From Novosphingobium sp. PhB57 (GTDB taxonomy: Bacteria; Pseudomonadota; Alphaproteobacteria; Sphingomonadales; Sphingomonadaceae): 64,000 bases of DNA. Where the stretch lies: positions 1 to 64,000 of the forward strand of contig NZ_SMBO01000012.1 in NCBI RefSeq assembly GCF_004342985.1, given 5' to 3'. Of this stretch, positions 55,055 to 64,000 are shown piece after piece (the stretch's first letter is position 1; each line of letters starts with the position of its first letter). A model generated the notes under the pieces. It saw only the letters and a program-made list of their open reading frames with translations, was not told the DNA's origin and made no database searches. The position numbers were made by a program, and so were the translations under genes.

Positions 55055-56551
55055 TCAGGAGCGCTTTATCAGTCTCCGAGCTTCGCTTAAGAGGGTGAGA
55101 AGGGTTGCGCGGCCGCGGGGGGTGGCGGCGACGAGGGACCAGAAGAGAAGGTATCCTGCCGCCAGGAGCATGAAGACGTTTACCCAGCCCACGGTGAGGT
55201 ATTGGGTCCAGATCCACACCATCAGCGAGGTTATCGCTATGGAAAAGGCGTAAGGGGATAGGGCTCGCAGCAGGGTGCCGAAGCTGACCGGCCCCTTCCG
55301 GGTTGCGGCGTACCAGATCAGCGGTCCCTGGACGCAGCCCGTGGCGATGTAGGCGTTCGCCACGCCCTGTATCCCCCACGGCAGTCCCACGATGAACGAA
55401 CCGACGAACGCCAGCGAGCTGAAGAGCCCGAAATTCCTCATCTCGCGCGTGCGGTTCTGCGTGGTGAACAGCCAGCCCGTGCTGTTGCTGACGGGCGCGA
55501 AGAGCGCTCCTATCGCCAGGACCTGGAAGATGGGCGCTACCGCGTGCCATTTCGACCCGAGCACGGTGTAGATGACCAGCTTGCTCCCCACGCCGGTAAC
55601 GGCGATGCTGGGATAGGTGAGGAGTATGATCGTCTCCAGGAGCATCAAGTACGACTTGGAGTATTTCTCGCGGTCGTCGTTCAATCGGGAGAGCAGGGGG
55701 GTCGCCACTTTGGCGATCGGGCCGGTGATCTGGCTGAGCGGCAGCAGTAGCAGCTTGTAGGCGCGGTCGTATATGCCGAGCTGAACCTCGCCGAGGTGCC
55801 GGCCGATGAGAATGTTGTCGAGGTTGCGGGCAAAATAGTTGAAGATGTTGAACGAGGTGACGTTGCCTCCAAAGCCCAGGATCTCTCGCGCTTCGGGCGC
55901 TTTTCCCGGCCTGGAAGGGACCCAGCGGGCCAGCGACCAGGCCAGCACGAGCGCGGTGGTCGTCAGCGTGGCCTGGCTGATCACGAGCGACCAGTAGGAA
56001 AACCCCAGCAAGGCCGCCGAAATGCCCGCTATCGAACTGAGGACGTAAGAGCCGAGATCGACGGCCACCAGTGAACCGAATGCCAGTCGCCGGTTGAGGA
56101 TGGCGACATGCTGGTTGTAGAAGCCGGTGAGCATCAGGATCGCGCCAAGCGCGACCAGCACGGGCGCAACGCGGGCGTCGTGGTAGAAGATCGATGCAAG
56201 CGGCGCGCCCAGCATCACGATTATGCCGGACGTGACGCTTACCAGCGCGCTCGTCCAGAAGATGAGGCTGAGCTGTGCCTGCGTGATCTGCGGCCGCTGA
56301 ACGGTGGCCTGGCTCAAGCCCAGGTCGGCGAACAGCGCCACGAACGCCAACAGGGGCGCCGCCATTGCCAGAATGCCGAACTCGGTCGGACCCAGCAGGC
56401 GGGCCATGACGATCGACACGACGAATTGCAGCCCGAAGCGCACCGCCTGGGCGCTCATGTTGATGGCGATGCCCTGCGCCGACTTGCGGCGCATCGAAGA
56501 GTGGTCGCCCGGCGTCAAACCGGAGTCCAGGGCTGAGGGATTACCGGCCAA
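55055..56551 (-). CDS. oligosaccharide flippase (Wzx-like, lipopolysaccharide biosynthesis protein)
   Basis: 498 residues, about 14 transmembrane helices: SMRRKSAQGIAINMSAQAVR, SIVMARLLGPTEFGILAMAA at the N-terminus (the MARxLxPxxFG signature) and LSPYAFSIAITSLMVWIW near the C-terminus. Carries lipid-linked repeat units across the inner membrane. Its start overlaps the stop of the GT2 gene by 11 bases, so they are in one operon. May run with a lower GC than flanking genes. Confidence 0.88.
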   Translation of the reverse strand: MAGNPSALDSGLTPGDHSSMRRKSAQGIAINMSAQAVRFGLQFVVSIVMARLLGPTEFGILAMAAPLLAFVALFADLGLSQATVQRPQITQAQLSLIFWTSALVSVTSGIIVMLGAPLASIFYHDARVAPVLVALGAILMLTGFYNQHVAILNRRLAFGSLVAVDLGSYVLSSIAGISAALLGFSYWSLVISQATLTTTALVLAWSLARWVPSRPGKAPEAREILGFGGNVTSFNIFNYFARNLDNILIGRHLGEVQLGIYDRAYKLLLLPLSQITGPIAKVATPLLSRLNDDREKYSKSYLMLLETIILLTYPSIAVTGVGSKLVIYTVLGSKWHAVAPIFQVLAIGALFAPVSNSTGWLFTTQNRTREMRNFGLFSSLAFVGSFIVGLPWGIQGVANAYIATGCVQGPLIWYAATRKGPVSFGTLLRALSPYAFSIAITSLMVWIWTQYLTVGWVNVFMLLAAGYLLFWSLVAATPRGRATLLTLLSEARRLIKRS

Positions 56552-57476
56552 CGTATTTCACAATCTTGGTTTTCAGCCAGTGCTGTCCTGCGGAACTCTT
56601 GAGCGATTTCGCCAGGACTCCCAGCTTCGATGAGAGATTCGGTGCATCCCCGTAGAGCACGTTCAGTTCATGCGTCCTGAGCGCGTCCGCGCGGCGGGTG
56701 AGTGCGCCTGCGACGGCGGGATTGCTGGCAAAGGGGGCGCGGCGGGAGAGTTTTTCCGTCTCCGAGATCATCCGGCTGTAGTCGACCCGCGTGCGGCTGA
56801 GGCCGGAGTCCCGCGTGGTATAGATATAGCTCAGCACCTCGCGGGCGAGCACGTATTTTGCGCCTTTCGACAGCGCATCGATGATGAAATGGAAATCTTC
56901 TCCGTGCCGGATGTCGGTCCGGTAGCGCAGGCCATTGTCATTCAGGAAGGCGATCCGGAACAGAGGTTTCAACAAGCCGTAGTCCGGCTCCCTGTTGGCC
57001 GGCCGGGCCGCTTCCACGAAATCGCCGAGGCTTAGCATCGTTATCGGGGCGTTCTCCTGGAAGACGGGTCCCGAGATCTCCTGCCGCTGATGCGAGAAAA
57101 AGCGGATGGATCCGGCGACGATGTCGGCATCGCGATCTTCGGCAATCTGCACGAGACGGCTCAGGGCGCCGGGTTCCAGCGCGTCGTCCGCGTCGAGAAC
57201 GGCGCCCCATTCACCGGCGGCATGGTCGAACGCGAGATTTCGGGCGCCGGATGGGCCAAGGTTTTCCTTGCTGTCGATGACGCGCAATCGCGGGTCCTTG
57301 CGCGCGATCGCCTGCAGGACGTCCAGTGTCGCGTCGGTCGAGCAGTCGTTCACCGCCACGATTTCCACCGAGAGCCCCTGCTGATCGAGAGCCGAACCGA
57401 TCGAGCGCTCCACGAAGTCGGCGCAATTGTAGGCCGCCAGGATCACGGACAGTTTCGGCTGCATCACCGGGTTCAT
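56541..57476 (-). CDS. GT2 family glycosyltransferase
   Basis: 311 residues. GT-A fold: KLSVILAAYNCADFVERSIG, IVAVNDCSTDATLDVLQAI and GEWGAVLDADDALEPGALS (DxD). Uses a nucleotide sugar to extend a surface polysaccharide; sugar not deducible. Second to last gene of the minus-strand block. Confidence 0.9.
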   Translation of the reverse strand: MNPVMQPKLSVILAAYNCADFVERSIGSALDQQGLSVEIVAVNDCSTDATLDVLQAIARKDPRLRVIDSKENLGPSGARNLAFDHAAGEWGAVLDADDALEPGALSRLVQIAEDRDADIVAGSIRFFSHQRQEISGPVFQENAPITMLSLGDFVEAARPANREPDYGLLKPLFRIAFLNDNGLRYRTDIRHGEDFHFIIDALSKGAKYVLAREVLSYIYTTRDSGLSRTRVDYSRMISETEKLSRRAPFASNPAVAGALTRRADALRTHELNVLYGDAPNLSSKLGVLAKSLKSSAGQHWLKTKIVKYVGR

Positions 57477-57675
57477 CCTTCAGGGCCGGAAGCGGGGAAT
57501 GCATCGAGGCCGGAGCAATGGCTTCGCGCCCCCAGAGATCTCGGGCGGTGATCCAGTCTGTGCTTCAACAAAGGCACCAGTCTTCTCCTGATCAAGACTT
57601 GACCGATTATCGAGACGCGCACTTCCATTCATACCAAGCGCCGCTGATCGGCGAGAGCAGCCGGCCGATGGTCCA

Positions 57676-58968
57676 TCATCGCTGGCTGCTCTGCACTTCC
57701 CGCTGCGAGAAGATCGGAACCCATGAGAGCAGGGACGTCAGCCGCAGGGCGGCGGTGCGCAGCAGGCGGTTCACCGGATCGGTGATCGCGCGCCACCATC
57801 GCGACGACACTCTCACGACCGGATTTGGCGACGTGAGAGCGTCCGGCTGCATGACGATGTCGTAAAGCGCGGCGAGCCCGACCACGACCACGAAGAACAA
57901 CCCGCTCAGCAACAGTCTTTCCGGGATCGACTGATCGTAATCCCGCGTGACGAAGATCAGGAATGCATTGCCCGCCGAAAAGGTGAACAGGCTGCGCCGA
58001 CCCAGCATCGTCGCGCGATCAAGGCCGGGGCCGCCTTGTCTGACGGAGCGGCAGAGCGCGACGATCATCGCGGTGCCGAGCGCGCCGCAGAAGAAATAGA
58101 AGGGATGGTTGGCGTTCCTGAGGACCATTCCCGCTGCGGTCTCGGCAGTCACTTTCTCCGGCCCCATGAAATAGGTTGCGAGCGCGCCGACGCCGAGTGC
58201 CCCGCAGAGGAGGAGGAAGCGCCGGGTCACGGATTTTCTCACTTCGGCGTCCGCCGACCGGTCCTCGCTGAGCAGCCAGCCGATCAGCATGCCCACGGCG
58301 ACGAAAAACAGGCTGTGCAGCACGGAGGGCCCGGCGACGGCATCGCCTATGCCCAGAAGCAGGTCAGCCAGTCGCGCCGGCACATAGTGCGCGAAATTGG
58401 GGGGCGGGGCAGGCAGCAGCACGAACAGGGGGTGCAGAAGCAGGATCGCGGTCGAGGCGATCAGCAGCGGCGCCAGGCCCCAGCGCAGCCGGGCCACGAG
58501 GATCAGCGGGGCGAGGAAGAAGAGAATGGCGTAGTATCGAAGGATGTCGCTCAGCGGAATTTTCCCCGCGAGCAATGCGCCGAAAAACGCGCTTTTCAGG
58601 CTCAGCCTTCCCATCCAGAGCACGGGAATCAAGGTCAGGGCGTACAGAAGCCAGCAGAGAAAGGCCCGTTCGAACAATCTGGCCGTCACCGACTGGATGC
58701 CGTCGCGATCGGCGCGATTCCTGTAGACGACCTCCAGCAGGGCGCCGAACAGAATGATGAACATGGGAGTCGCCAGTCTTACGACGAATGCAAAATGTGG
58801 CTTTTGCTCGAAGAAATCTTCCCAAACGTTCGTCGCGATGAAGGAGTGGTTGAGCATCGCCAGGGTGATCGCCACGGTCCGAGCTATATCAAGTCCCAGG
58901 ATCTTGCGACCTGGCGGCATCGCAGCGTACTCCCTATCTGAGCGTCCCGGCGGCACATTATCCCGCAT
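57676..58968 (-). CDS. membrane acyltransferase-like protein (OpgC/Acyl_transf_3 type)
   Basis: 430 residues, about ten transmembrane helices: LDIARTVAITLAMLNHSFIA near the start, RLATPMFIILFGALLEVVYR, then further helices to the C-terminus. The N-terminal Arg and His plus Asp residues match the integral-membrane acyltransferase/succinyltransferase group that decorates surface sugars. ATG 58920 is a possible alternative start. Separated from the GT2 gene by 199 bases with no gene. Confidence 0.78.
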   Translation of the reverse strand: MRDNVPPGRSDREYAAMPPGRKILGLDIARTVAITLAMLNHSFIATNVWEDFFEQKPHFAFVVRLATPMFIILFGALLEVVYRNRADRDGIQSVTARLFERAFLCWLLYALTLIPVLWMGRLSLKSAFFGALLAGKIPLSDILRYYAILFFLAPLILVARLRWGLAPLLIASTAILLLHPLFVLLPAPPPNFAHYVPARLADLLLGIGDAVAGPSVLHSLFFVAVGMLIGWLLSEDRSADAEVRKSVTRRFLLLCGALGVGALATYFMGPEKVTAETAAGMVLRNANHPFYFFCGALGTAMIVALCRSVRQGGPGLDRATMLGRRSLFTFSAGNAFLIFVTRDYDQSIPERLLLSGLFFVVVVGLAALYDIVMQPDALTSPNPVVRVSSRWWRAITDPVNRLLRTAALRLTSLLSWVPIFSQREVQSSQR

Positions 58969-59133
58969 GGAACCACAAGGGGCATTCTAAAAAGGGTGAT
59001 GGAAGGCTTCTTTTTTGCCTTCATTTAGAAGGACGAAGCCGATTTTCGTGGCTTTGGAGACGGCGCAGGCCGGGCCCCGGCGACCGGGCCGCGATTCGCG
59101 CTCCGAGGTTCGCGGAACCCGCTCCGGCGCCGG

Positions 59134-59811
59134 TCAGCCGCCCGTCTCGGTCAGCATGCCCTTCAGGACCACGCCTGCGTGCTGCACCGCGAGTTCGTGC
59201 AGGTCGGGCATTCGGGCGCCCGTGTTACCCAGGACTTCGCGGAACAAGGTTCCGGCCAGCATCGGGCCGATGATCGAAATGGCATAGAGCAGCGGATCGC
59301 CAGCGCGCACTTCGCCGCGTTGCTGCCCCTGCTCGATAGCCCGTGTCACGAGGGCGAGCACCTTCGACACCACCTCGTCGTGCCAGACTTGCGCGAGATC
59401 CGGGAAACGCGAGCCTTCCGCGATCAGCAGGCGGACCATGGCCGGAGCCTGGCTGCCTGCCGTTGCCGCAACCTTGCGCAGGAGCGCAGGGACGAATTCG
59501 GCCAGGGGCGGTGCGAATTCGGCGGAAGGCGCCGGAAGCAGGCTCAGGTGAGTCGCGAGAATGCTGCGCGCCACGGCCCTGAACAATTCCTCCTTGTTGG
59601 CGAAGTAGACGAAGACCGTGCCTTTCGAGACCCCGGCCCGGCGCGCGACTTCTTCCACCCTGGCGGCCCCGAAGCCATGTTCGGCGAAGACCTCCAGCGC
59701 GGCGTCGATGATCTCGCTGGGCCGGGCATCCTTGCGCCGACGCCGCCCTTGCGCCGCGACCTTGGCGGGAAGCTGCATGGAATCCTGTTTCGGTTCGGTG
59801 GTCTTCTTCAC
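59134..59811 (-). CDS. TetR/AcrR-family repressor
   Basis: 225 residues. N-terminal HTH: IIDAALEVFAEHGFGAARVE, then VEEVARRAGVSKGTVFVYFA; C-terminal ligand domain. Divergent from the efflux operon, with a perfect palindrome between; almost certainly the local repressor. Inducer unknown. Confidence 0.9.
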   Translation of the reverse strand: MKKTTEPKQDSMQLPAKVAAQGRRRRKDARPSEIIDAALEVFAEHGFGAARVEEVARRAGVSKGTVFVYFANKEELFRAVARSILATHLSLLPAPSAEFAPPLAEFVPALLRKVAATAGSQAPAMVRLLIAEGSRFPDLAQVWHDEVVSKVLALVTRAIEQGQQRGEVRAGDPLLYAISIIGPMLAGTLFREVLGNTGARMPDLHELAVQHAGVVLKGMLTETGG

Positions 59812-59864
59812 GTCTGGTCCCTGATTCTACCGATCCCGTGCCCAGGCAGAAAACGATATAATTA

Positions 59865-59880
59865 TTGACCTGTTGGTCAA
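59865..59880. promoter_or_regulatory. TetR-type palindromic operator
   Basis: TTGACCTGTTGGTCAA: perfect 6-bp half-sites TTGACC and GGTCAA around a 4-base spacer, centred in the gap between the repressor and the efflux operon. It overlaps the region where both promoters must lie. Similar sites bind other TetR proteins such as RutR. Confidence 0.85.
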
Positions 59881-59901
59881 TAGGTAGGATTGAATTGCGG
59901 C

Positions 59902-61407
59902 ATGGCATCCGCTCGAATCGCCGTTGTAGCTACAGTGCTCCTTCTGGGAGGCTGTACGGTCGGTCCAGATTATCACGCTCCTGTCGTAGAGATGCCCACC
60001 GCCTATAGTTCGGCCGAGCCCGCCACGCCAACGGCGGACGACCCCGCCGTCTGGTGGCAGGCGTTCCGCGATCCCGTGCTCGACGATCTGGTGGCCCGCG
60101 CCATGGCCGGCAATCTCGATATCCAGCAGGCGGCCTCGCGGGTGAAGCAGGCCCGCGCCCAGGAACAGGCGACGCGCGCGGCCGGCGGGCCATCCGTCAA
60201 TGCCAGCGCGCAAGCCGGCTACACCCGCCTTAGCAGCAATGCCCTGCCATCCGCGTTGGCCAATTTCGGCACGGGTAACACGGGGTCGGGCTCTGGTGGC
60301 CCGGGCATCGGCCTTGCGGGCGAGGACTTCGCCACGTTCCAGACCGGGTTCGACGCCGCCTGGGAACTCGATCTGTTCGGCGGCCAGCGCCGCGCGAACG
60401 AGGCGGCAGGCGCGCGGGTGGCCGCGGCGGTCTGGTCGCAGCGTGATGCGCAAGTGTTGCTCGCCAGCGAAGTGGCAAATACCTACCAGCAGCTGCGCGC
60501 CTTGCAGCGGCGCATCGCTGTGGCTGACGAAAGCATCGCCGCCGCGCGTGACCTGCTCGGTTTCATCGAGGTGCGTTCGGCCAAGGGGCTCGTCACGACG
60601 CTCGACGCGCGCCGCCAGCAGCAGGACATCCAGAGCCAGATCGCCCAGCGCGATGATCTGGCGGCGCAGGCAGAGGTCCATGTCCACGCGCTGGGCACAC
60701 TGCTCGGATTGGCGCCGACGGGACTGGCACCGACGGGACTGGCCGCGCAGCTTGCGGCCGCGCCCGCCGCACCGCCCGATCCGGTCGCCGTGCCCGCGGG
60801 TCTCCCCTCCGATCTCCTGCAGAGACGGCCCGATATCCGCGCCTCGGAGCGGCAGCTGGCTGCGGCGACGGCCGATATCGGCGTGGCGACGGCGGACCTC
60901 TATCCCAAGTTCAGTCTCACCGGCGCGCTGCAGCTTGCGTCGCGGTCGCTGACTCACCTGCTGGAAACCGACAGCATCACGGCCAATGGCGCCGGGCGGC
61001 TTTCGCTGCCGCTGATCGGGGGCGGGGCCTCGCGCGCGACGGTCCGGCTGCGGGAAGCGCAGGCGAACGAGGCGCTGCTCGCCTATCAGTCGACCGTCCT
61101 TGGCGCCTTGCGCGATGTCGAGGACGCCCTGACCCGGCTGGCCGCCGACCGCCGCCGGGCGGAGAGCTTGCGGACTTCGCTGCAGGCGGCGCGCGATGCC
61201 TCTGAGACGATGCAAGTGCGATATCGGCACGGCCTTGTCGCCTATACCGATGTGCTGACCGCGCGGCAGACGGCGCTCTCGGTGCAGGACGGGCTGGCGC
61301 AGGCGGAAGCCGCCGCGGCGCAGGACGCCATCGCGCTCTACAAGGCATTGGGCGGCGGCTGGGACGAGCGCCGTGAACAGCAGGAAGTGGAGCGAACGCG
61401 TGGTTGA
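59902..61407 (+). CDS. outer-membrane efflux protein, NodT family lipoprotein
   Basis: 501 residues. Lipobox VLLLGGC then TVGPDYHAP, the typical start of NodT/OprM-like tunnels; two OEP repeats, with long coiled-coil helices (YQSTVLGALRDVEDALTRLA; RHGLVAYTDVLTARQTALSV). A tandem duplication APTGLAPTGL lies in the middle. ATG 59902, with AGGTAGGA 12 bases upstream. Confidence 0.92.
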   Translation: MASARIAVVATVLLLGGCTVGPDYHAPVVEMPTAYSSAEPATPTADDPAVWWQAFRDPVLDDLVARAMAGNLDIQQAASRVKQARAQEQATRAAGGPSVNASAQAGYTRLSSNALPSALANFGTGNTGSGSGGPGIGLAGEDFATFQTGFDAAWELDLFGGQRRANEAAGARVAAAVWSQRDAQVLLASEVANTYQQLRALQRRIAVADESIAAARDLLGFIEVRSAKGLVTTLDARRQQQDIQSQIAQRDDLAAQAEVHVHALGTLLGLAPTGLAPTGLAAQLAAAPAAPPDPVAVPAGLPSDLLQRRPDIRASERQLAAATADIGVATADLYPKFSLTGALQLASRSLTHLLETDSITANGAGRLSLPLIGGGASRATVRLREAQANEALLAYQSTVLGALRDVEDALTRLAADRRRAESLRTSLQAARDASETMQVRYRHGLVAYTDVLTARQTALSVQDGLAQAEAAAAQDAIALYKALGGGWDERREQQEVERTRG

Positions 61408-62407
61408 CGCACCTGGAACTTCCCCGCGCAGAGGGGGGCGATTTCCTGTCCGCCGGTTGCTTATCGCCGCCATCGTGGTGGTGGCGGGCCTCGTGCTCTG
61501 GCTGCTGCTCAAACCGGGACGGCATGCCGGTGACGAGCAGTTCACCGGCTATGTCGTGAGCGACGACATCTACATGTCCTCACCCGTCGGCGGCACGCTG
61601 ACACGCGTTTCGGTGCGGCGCGGCCAGCGGGTGAACGCCGGTGCCGCGCTGTTCCGGGTCGATCCGACCGTGCGCGAAGCCCAGACCGAGCAGGCGCGCG
61701 CGACCATCGCGGCCAATCGCGCCCAGGTCGAACAGCAGAGAGCCGGCCTTGGCCATGCCCGCGCCGATCTTGCCGCCGCTCAGGCCGATGCCGACCGCTA
61801 TGGCACGGAAGTGCGCCGCCTGACAGCGGCGCAGCGGGAGAAGCAGGGGGCGATCGCTCAGCTCGATCTCGACCAGGCGCGCGCTTCCTATGAGGGCGCC
61901 CTGCGCAAGCGCGACGCCGCACGAACCCAGCTTCAGTCCGCCTCGGCCGCGATTTCGGCAGCAGAAGCGCAAGTGCGGCAGGCCGAAGCGGGCCTTACCT
62001 CGGCGAAGCGGGAATTGAGCGACCTTTCCCCGCCGGCGCCCGCCGCGGGCCGGATCGAGGATGTGATGTTCAAACCCGGCGAGAGCGTCCCCGCCAATAC
62101 GCCCATCGTGTCGATCGTGCCCGACGGCGAGGTGAAAGTGCGGTTCTACGTGCCGCAGAGCAGGGTCAACGCCTACCGCCCGGGCCGCAAGGTGGTGATC
62201 GGCTGCGATGGCTGCGCGGGCGGGATGACGGCGACCGTGGAATTCGTCGCTAACCGGCCCGAGTATACGCCGCCCGTCATCTACAGTGTCGATGCCCGCG
62301 AGAAGCTGGTGTTCCTGGTGGAGGCTCTGCCCTCCAACCCGCGCGCGCTCACCCCCGGCCAACCGATGGACGTGGCGCCGGATGCCGCGGCCCTGCCGCG
62401 CCGATGA
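61400..62407 (+). CDS. HlyD/AcrA-type membrane fusion protein
   Basis: About 335 residues: one N-terminal helix (RRLLIAAIVVVAGLVLWLLL), biotinyl-lipoyl-like halves (SSPVGGTLTRVSVRRGQRVN and APAAGRIEDVMFKPGESV) separated by a coiled coil. I use GTG 61400, which has GGAG upstream and overlaps the OMF stop; GTG 61373 is in frame. ATGA overlap with the ATPase. Confidence 0.9.
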   Translation: MVDAPGTSPRRGGRFPVRRLLIAAIVVVAGLVLWLLLKPGRHAGDEQFTGYVVSDDIYMSSPVGGTLTRVSVRRGQRVNAGAALFRVDPTVREAQTEQARATIAANRAQVEQQRAGLGHARADLAAAQADADRYGTEVRRLTAAQREKQGAIAQLDLDQARASYEGALRKRDAARTQLQSASAAISAAEAQVRQAEAGLTSAKRELSDLSPPAPAAGRIEDVMFKPGESVPANTPIVSIVPDGEVKVRFYVPQSRVNAYRPGRKVVIGCDGCAGGMTATVEFVANRPEYTPPVIYSVDAREKLVFLVEALPSNPRALTPGQPMDVAPDAAALPRR

Positions 62408-63336
62408 CGGACACGCAGGCTGCCATCGACGTCAAGGGGCTCAACAAGAGCTTCGGAGACAAGCACGTCGTGCAGGACGTCTCGATCAGGGTGGAGGAGG
62501 GCAGGATCACCGGCTTCCTGGGGCCGAACGGTGCGGGCAAGACCACGACGCTGCGCCTGCTTTGCGGCCTGTTGACGCCCGACAGCGGCGAAGGCGAAGT
62601 GCTCGGCCTGGACTTTCGCTCGCAGACCGACGCCATCAAGCGCCAGACCGGGTACATGACCCAGCGCTTCTCGCTCTACGAAGACATGACGATCGAGGAG
62701 AACCTGAGCTTCATCGCCCGGGTCTATGAACTCGGCGACCGCAGGGGCCGCGTTGGCCAGGCCCTGGAGCGGCTGGGCCTCCAGGACCGGCGTGGTCAGC
62801 TGGCGGGCGCGTTGTCCGGAGGCTGGAAGCAGCGCCTCGCGCTCGCCGCCGCAACCCTGCACGAGCCCCGGCTCCTGCTGCTCGACGAGCCGACCGCCGG
62901 CGTCGATCCCAAGGCCCGGCGCGAATTCTGGGACGAGATCCACACCCTGGCCGACGGCGGGCTGACTGTGCTGGTCTCCACGCACTACATGGACGAAGCC
63001 GAGCGCTGTCACGACATCGGCTACATCCTCTACGGGCGCCTCATCGCGCGCGGGACGGCGGCTGAGATCATTGCGGGTTCGGGCCTCGTTACCTTCAACG
63101 GCCAGGGAGCGGATATCGGCAAGGCCGCCCATGAGCTGGAGCATCAGGACGGCGTGCTGAGCGCCTCGGCTTTCGGCGCCGCCGTCCATGTCTCGGGCAC
63201 GGACAGGGCGGCGCTGGAGCGGGCCATCGCGCCCTGGCGCAAGTCGCCGTTCCGGTGGGACGAGGTCGAACCCTCGCTGGAGGACGTGTTCATCCAGCTG
63301 ATGGGCAAGACCAGCGATGACAGGTACGCATCGTGA
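62404..63336 (+). CDS. ABC transporter ATP-binding protein (YbhF-like)
   Basis: 310 residues. Walker A GPNGAGKTT (40-48), signature LSGGWKQRL (LSGGW instead of LSGGQ), Walker B LLLLDEPTAGVD, His switch STHYMDE. C-terminal ~90 residues extend beyond the core. Partner of HlyD and permease genes. Confidence 0.95.
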   Translation: MTDTQAAIDVKGLNKSFGDKHVVQDVSIRVEEGRITGFLGPNGAGKTTTLRLLCGLLTPDSGEGEVLGLDFRSQTDAIKRQTGYMTQRFSLYEDMTIEENLSFIARVYELGDRRGRVGQALERLGLQDRRGQLAGALSGGWKQRLALAAATLHEPRLLLLDEPTAGVDPKARREFWDEIHTLADGGLTVLVSTHYMDEAERCHDIGYILYGRLIARGTAAEIIAGSGLVTFNGQGADIGKAAHELEHQDGVLSASAFGAAVHVSGTDRAALERAIAPWRKSPFRWDEVEPSLEDVFIQLMGKTSDDRYAS

Positions 63337-64000
63337 GCGGCCTGTCGTTCGCGCGGATCGCGGCCGTGATGGTTAAGGAGTTCACCCAGCTCCGGCGCGA
63401 CCGCATCACTTACGCCATGATCCTGGTGATGCCGCTGATGCAGCTCCTGCTGTTCGGCTATGCGATCAACACCGACCCCCGGCACATGCCGGCCGCGGTG
63501 CTCTCCCATGACCATGGCCGCCTTGCCAATGCCGTGGTCGCGACGCTGGAGCGCACGACTTATGTCGATGTGAAGCATTTGCCCGGTTCCGAAGCCGAGA
63601 TGGACCGGCTGATGCGGCGGGGCGAGATCACTCTCGCCCTGACGATCCCGCCCGACTTCAGCGAGCGCGTCCTGAAAGGAGACCGGGCGCAGATCCTGGC
63701 CGAAGTCGATGCCACGGACCCCACGGCTGCGGGCGGCGTTGCCGCGGCGGTCGCGACTCTGCCGTCGAATGCCTTCCGGGCCGAACTGAGAGGCCCGGCC
63801 GCAAAGCCCGTGTCCCCAGCGCCCTTCGAAGTCGTGGTGCACCGGCTCTACAATCCAGAGGGCATCACCTCGTACAACATCGTGCCGGGCCTGCTGGCGA
63901 TCATCCTTTCGATGACGCTGGTGATGATGACCGCCATGGCCGTCACCCGCGAGGTGGAGCGAGGCACGATGGAGAGCCTGCTGTCCACCCCGGCCACGGC
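63333..64000 (+). CDS. ABC-2 permease of the efflux operon (partial, runs off the window)
   Basis: At least 222 residues from a GTG start that overlaps the ATPase stop (GTGA). First helix MILVMPLMQLLLFGYAINTD, then an extracytoplasmic domain, then IVPGLLAIILSMTLVMMTAM and the ABC-2 motif REVERGTMESLLSTP. YbhS/YhhJ-like; a second permease probably follows outside. Confidence 0.93.
   Translation, partial: MSGLSFARIAAVMVKEFTQLRRDRITYAMILVMPLMQLLLFGYAINTDPRHMPAAVLSHDHGRLANAVVATLERTTYVDVKHLPGSEAEMDRLMRRGEITLALTIPPDFSERVLKGDRAQILAEVDATDPTAAGGVAAAVATLPSNAFRAELRGPAAKPVSPAPFEVVVHRLYNPEGITSYNIVPGLLAIILSMTLVMMTAMAVTREVERGTMESLLSTPAT

Overview
The window is high-GC DNA with the gene content and protein style of an alphaproteobacterium of the order Sphingomonadales, most like Novosphingobium or Sphingobium (inference from protein resemblance, not from a marker gene). 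Genes are closely packed on both strands, often with ATGA-type stop/start overlaps, and most of the window is ordinary chromosome.

Layout. 1-1 kb: initiator tRNA-Met followed by a decayed IS3-family transposase. 1-9.4 kb: an M23 peptidase, the translationally coupled set glnE-bcp-DUF455, agmatine deiminase, a bestrophin-type channel with a small membrane protein, and small unknowns. 9.4-13.4 kb: thrS plus a spermidine-synthase-like gene, preceded by a threonine-rich leader ORF with three alternating stems; then a membrane protein/XRE regulator/small membrane protein operon. 13.4-22.4 kb: a GT39-type glycosyltransferase, alpha/beta hydrolase, TPR protein, LLM oxidoreductase, ferredoxin-type reductase, queG, a Nat-type ABC exporter and tRNA-Leu. 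22.4-27.5 kb: ihfB, a POT peptide transporter and two amidohydrolases, the second frameshifted. 27.6-35.3 kb: dxs, a Zur-type repressor, two small membrane proteins, purH, a heparinase II/III-like protein and rpe, all on the minus strand.

36-43 kb is the most interesting region. A lipid kinase of the diacylglycerol/ceramide kinase type, a LicC-like nucleotidyltransferase, a MobA-like nucleotidyltransferase, an uncharacterised protein, a CDP-alcohol phosphatidyltransferase with an extra N-terminal domain, a HIT hydrolase and a polysaccharide-type flippase sit side by side. Together they look like a headgroup pathway for an anionic phospho- or sphingolipid, with parallels to ceramide-phosphoglycerate synthesis in Caulobacter (CpgB, CpgD).

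43-55 kb: M20 amidohydrolase, GNAT-like protein, threonine aldolase, EamA transporter, NAD-dependent epimerase-like gene, pepN, a YfiH/laccase-domain protein, the cytochrome bc1 operon petABC with a strong terminator, apt, and tRNA-Gly. 55-59 kb: flippase, GT2 glycosyltransferase and membrane acyltransferase, a surface-polysaccharide block next to tRNA-Gly. 59-64 kb: a TetR repressor divergent from a NodT/HlyD/ABC export operon, with a clear 16-bp palindromic operator between them; the operon runs off the window.
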